From: Streptomyces speibonae
GTDB lineage: Bacteria; Actinomycetota; Actinomycetes; Streptomycetales; Streptomycetaceae
DNA length: 6,704 nt
Direction: 5' to 3'
NCBI GenBank assembly: GCA_000715605.1
Contig: KL568601.1
Location: 85,521-92,224, forward strand
The notes under the pieces are model-generated. The model searched no databases. It was not told the DNA's origin and was given only the letters and a program-made list of their open reading frames with translations. How positions within the stretch are numbered: position 1 is the stretch's first letter; each line of letters opens with the position of its first letter. The position numbers and the translations under genes are program-made. Of the stretch, positions 6,418 to 6,704 are shown in pieces.

Positions 6418-6427
6418 TGGCGAGTTC
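6418..6427 (+). promoter_or_regulatory. AdpA-binding box, full consensus match
   Basis: TGGCGAGTTC matches all ten positions of the AdpA consensus TGGCSNGWWY. It lies 130 nt upstream of the adpA start, just above the possible -10 TAGATT (6391-6396), where bound AdpA would cover the -35 region. AdpA autorepression is known in S. griseus; that this box serves it is inference. Confidence 0.6.
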
Positions 6428-6457
6428 GTCACCCGGCACATTGTCGACTTGGCAACT

Positions 6458-6467
6458 TGGCGTGAAG
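6458..6467 (+). promoter_or_regulatory. Second AdpA-like box (9 of 10)
   Basis: TGGCGTGAAG matches the AdpA consensus except the last base. It has the same orientation as the box at 6418 and lies exactly 40 bp from it. An overlapping direct repeat ACTTGGC occurs at 6447-6453 and 6455-6461. Confidence 0.4.
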
Positions 6468-6528
6468 CATTCGATCACGAAGGGTCGCACTCGCGGGGCG
6501 TGCAGGGAAGTGCGCCTCGTCGCGGTGG

Positions 6529-6591
6529 CCAATCCCCATAGGGTGTGCAGGGTCCGCGGGACCCTTTCCGTGCAGGTCGAACGGGGATTGG
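6529..6591. repeat. Nested inverted repeats upstream of adpA
   Basis: Outer arms CCAATCCCC (6529-6537) and GGGGATTGG (6583-6591) are perfect 9-bp complements. Inside them lies a second perfect pair AGGGTCC (6549-6555) / GGACCCT (6559-6565) around GCG. The two centres differ by only about 3 nt. Copies of GTGCAGG sit on both sides of the inner hairpin (6545-6551, 6570-6576). Confidence 0.85.
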
Positions 6592-6660
6592 GGGGTGGTT
6601 CCGGCGGGGGATGCACACCGGCCGGAAGTTGGCTGAAAAGAGACGGGCGTGGGCGCGGAA

Positions 6661-6678
6661 ACCGGTCAACCGACCGGT
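6661..6678. promoter_or_regulatory. Operator-like palindrome
   Basis: ACCGGTC - AACC - GACCGGT: perfect 7-bp arms with a 4-bp spacer. The CCGG cores are 11 bp apart, so both half-sites face the same side of the helix. The form resembles operators of TetR-type dimers, including butyrolactone receptors, but it may belong to a gene beyond the right edge. It lies 372 nt upstream of adpA. Confidence 0.5.
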
Positions 6679-6704
6679 GTGTCCCCGCCATCGTGCGGCG
6701 GGCG

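Larger units (their letters stand above)
6289..6704 (-). promoter_or_regulatory. Long non-coding region upstream of adpA
   Basis: These 416 bp hold no convincing gene; the open frames here have no recognisable protein and overlap dense inverted repeats. Contents from the adpA start outwards: Shine-Dalgarno (6298-6305); two 13-nt direct repeats 20 bp apart (6330-6342, 6350-6362); a possible -10 TAGATT (6391-6396) without a good -35; AdpA-type boxes (6418-6427, 6458-6467); nested inverted repeats (6529-6591); and a 7-4-7 palindrome (6661-6678). A long, site-rich leader and promoter suits a heavily regulated developmental gene. Confidence 0.75.

Noticed and set aside
6526..6535. TGGCCAATCC as a third AdpA box
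   Set aside because: Only 8 of 10 positions fit, and it is part of the outer inverted-repeat arm; too weak to call.
6681..6690. Minus-strand TGGCGGGGAC as an AdpA box
   Set aside because: It fits 9 of 10, but such a GC-rich string is easily matched by chance in this genome, and it is about 390 nt from adpA.
6293..6691. 132-codon minus-strand open frame just upstream of adpA
   Set aside because: Pro/Arg/Thr-rich, no recognisable domain, and it spans the nested inverted repeats and AdpA boxes; more likely non-coding.

Overview
This GC-rich window is a Streptomyces chromosome segment. The evidence is the codon bias, a TTA codon inside an AdpA (BldH) orthologue, and a gene order that matches, as I recall it, the conserved adpA - ornA - tRNA-His - cebR // cebEFG neighbourhood of the Streptomyces core chromosome. 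It is not an accessory island: there is no transposase, integrase, phage gene or CRISPR array.

Layout from left to right. Positions 1-2582 (minus strand) hold the cello-oligosaccharide ABC importer: cebG (5' part only, cut by the left edge), cebF and cebE, tightly packed and read leftwards. Positions 2583-2925 are the divergent control region with a perfect 18-bp palindrome whose 14-bp core (TGGGAGCGCTCCCA) is the known CebR operator. Positions 2926-3981 (plus) encode the LacI-family repressor CebR, followed by two tandem hairpins. A tRNA-His(GTG) lies at 4067-4140 (minus) and converges on cebR; the second hairpin probably ends both transcripts. Oligoribonuclease (orn) is at 4259-4861 (minus). 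The orn-adpA gap has a 26-bp tandem duplication and a perfect 16-bp-stem terminator. adpA is at 5056-6288 (minus). Positions 6289-6704 are non-coding upstream DNA of adpA with AdpA-type boxes, nested inverted repeats, five copies of one heptamer and a 7-4-7 operator-like palindrome.

How it works together. CebR senses imported cello-oligosaccharides and releases cebEFG for uptake of cellulose breakdown products. The beta-glucosidase gene bglC usually follows cebG and would lie beyond the left edge. AdpA is the pleiotropic activator of aerial growth and secondary metabolism. Its in-frame TTA codon makes its synthesis depend on the bldA tRNA. Orn finishes RNA decay and degrades pGpG, the product of c-di-GMP hydrolysis, so it touches the same developmental signalling.

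I do not see a new multi-gene system. The least explained DNA is regulatory: the adpA upstream region and the tandem repeat before orn.
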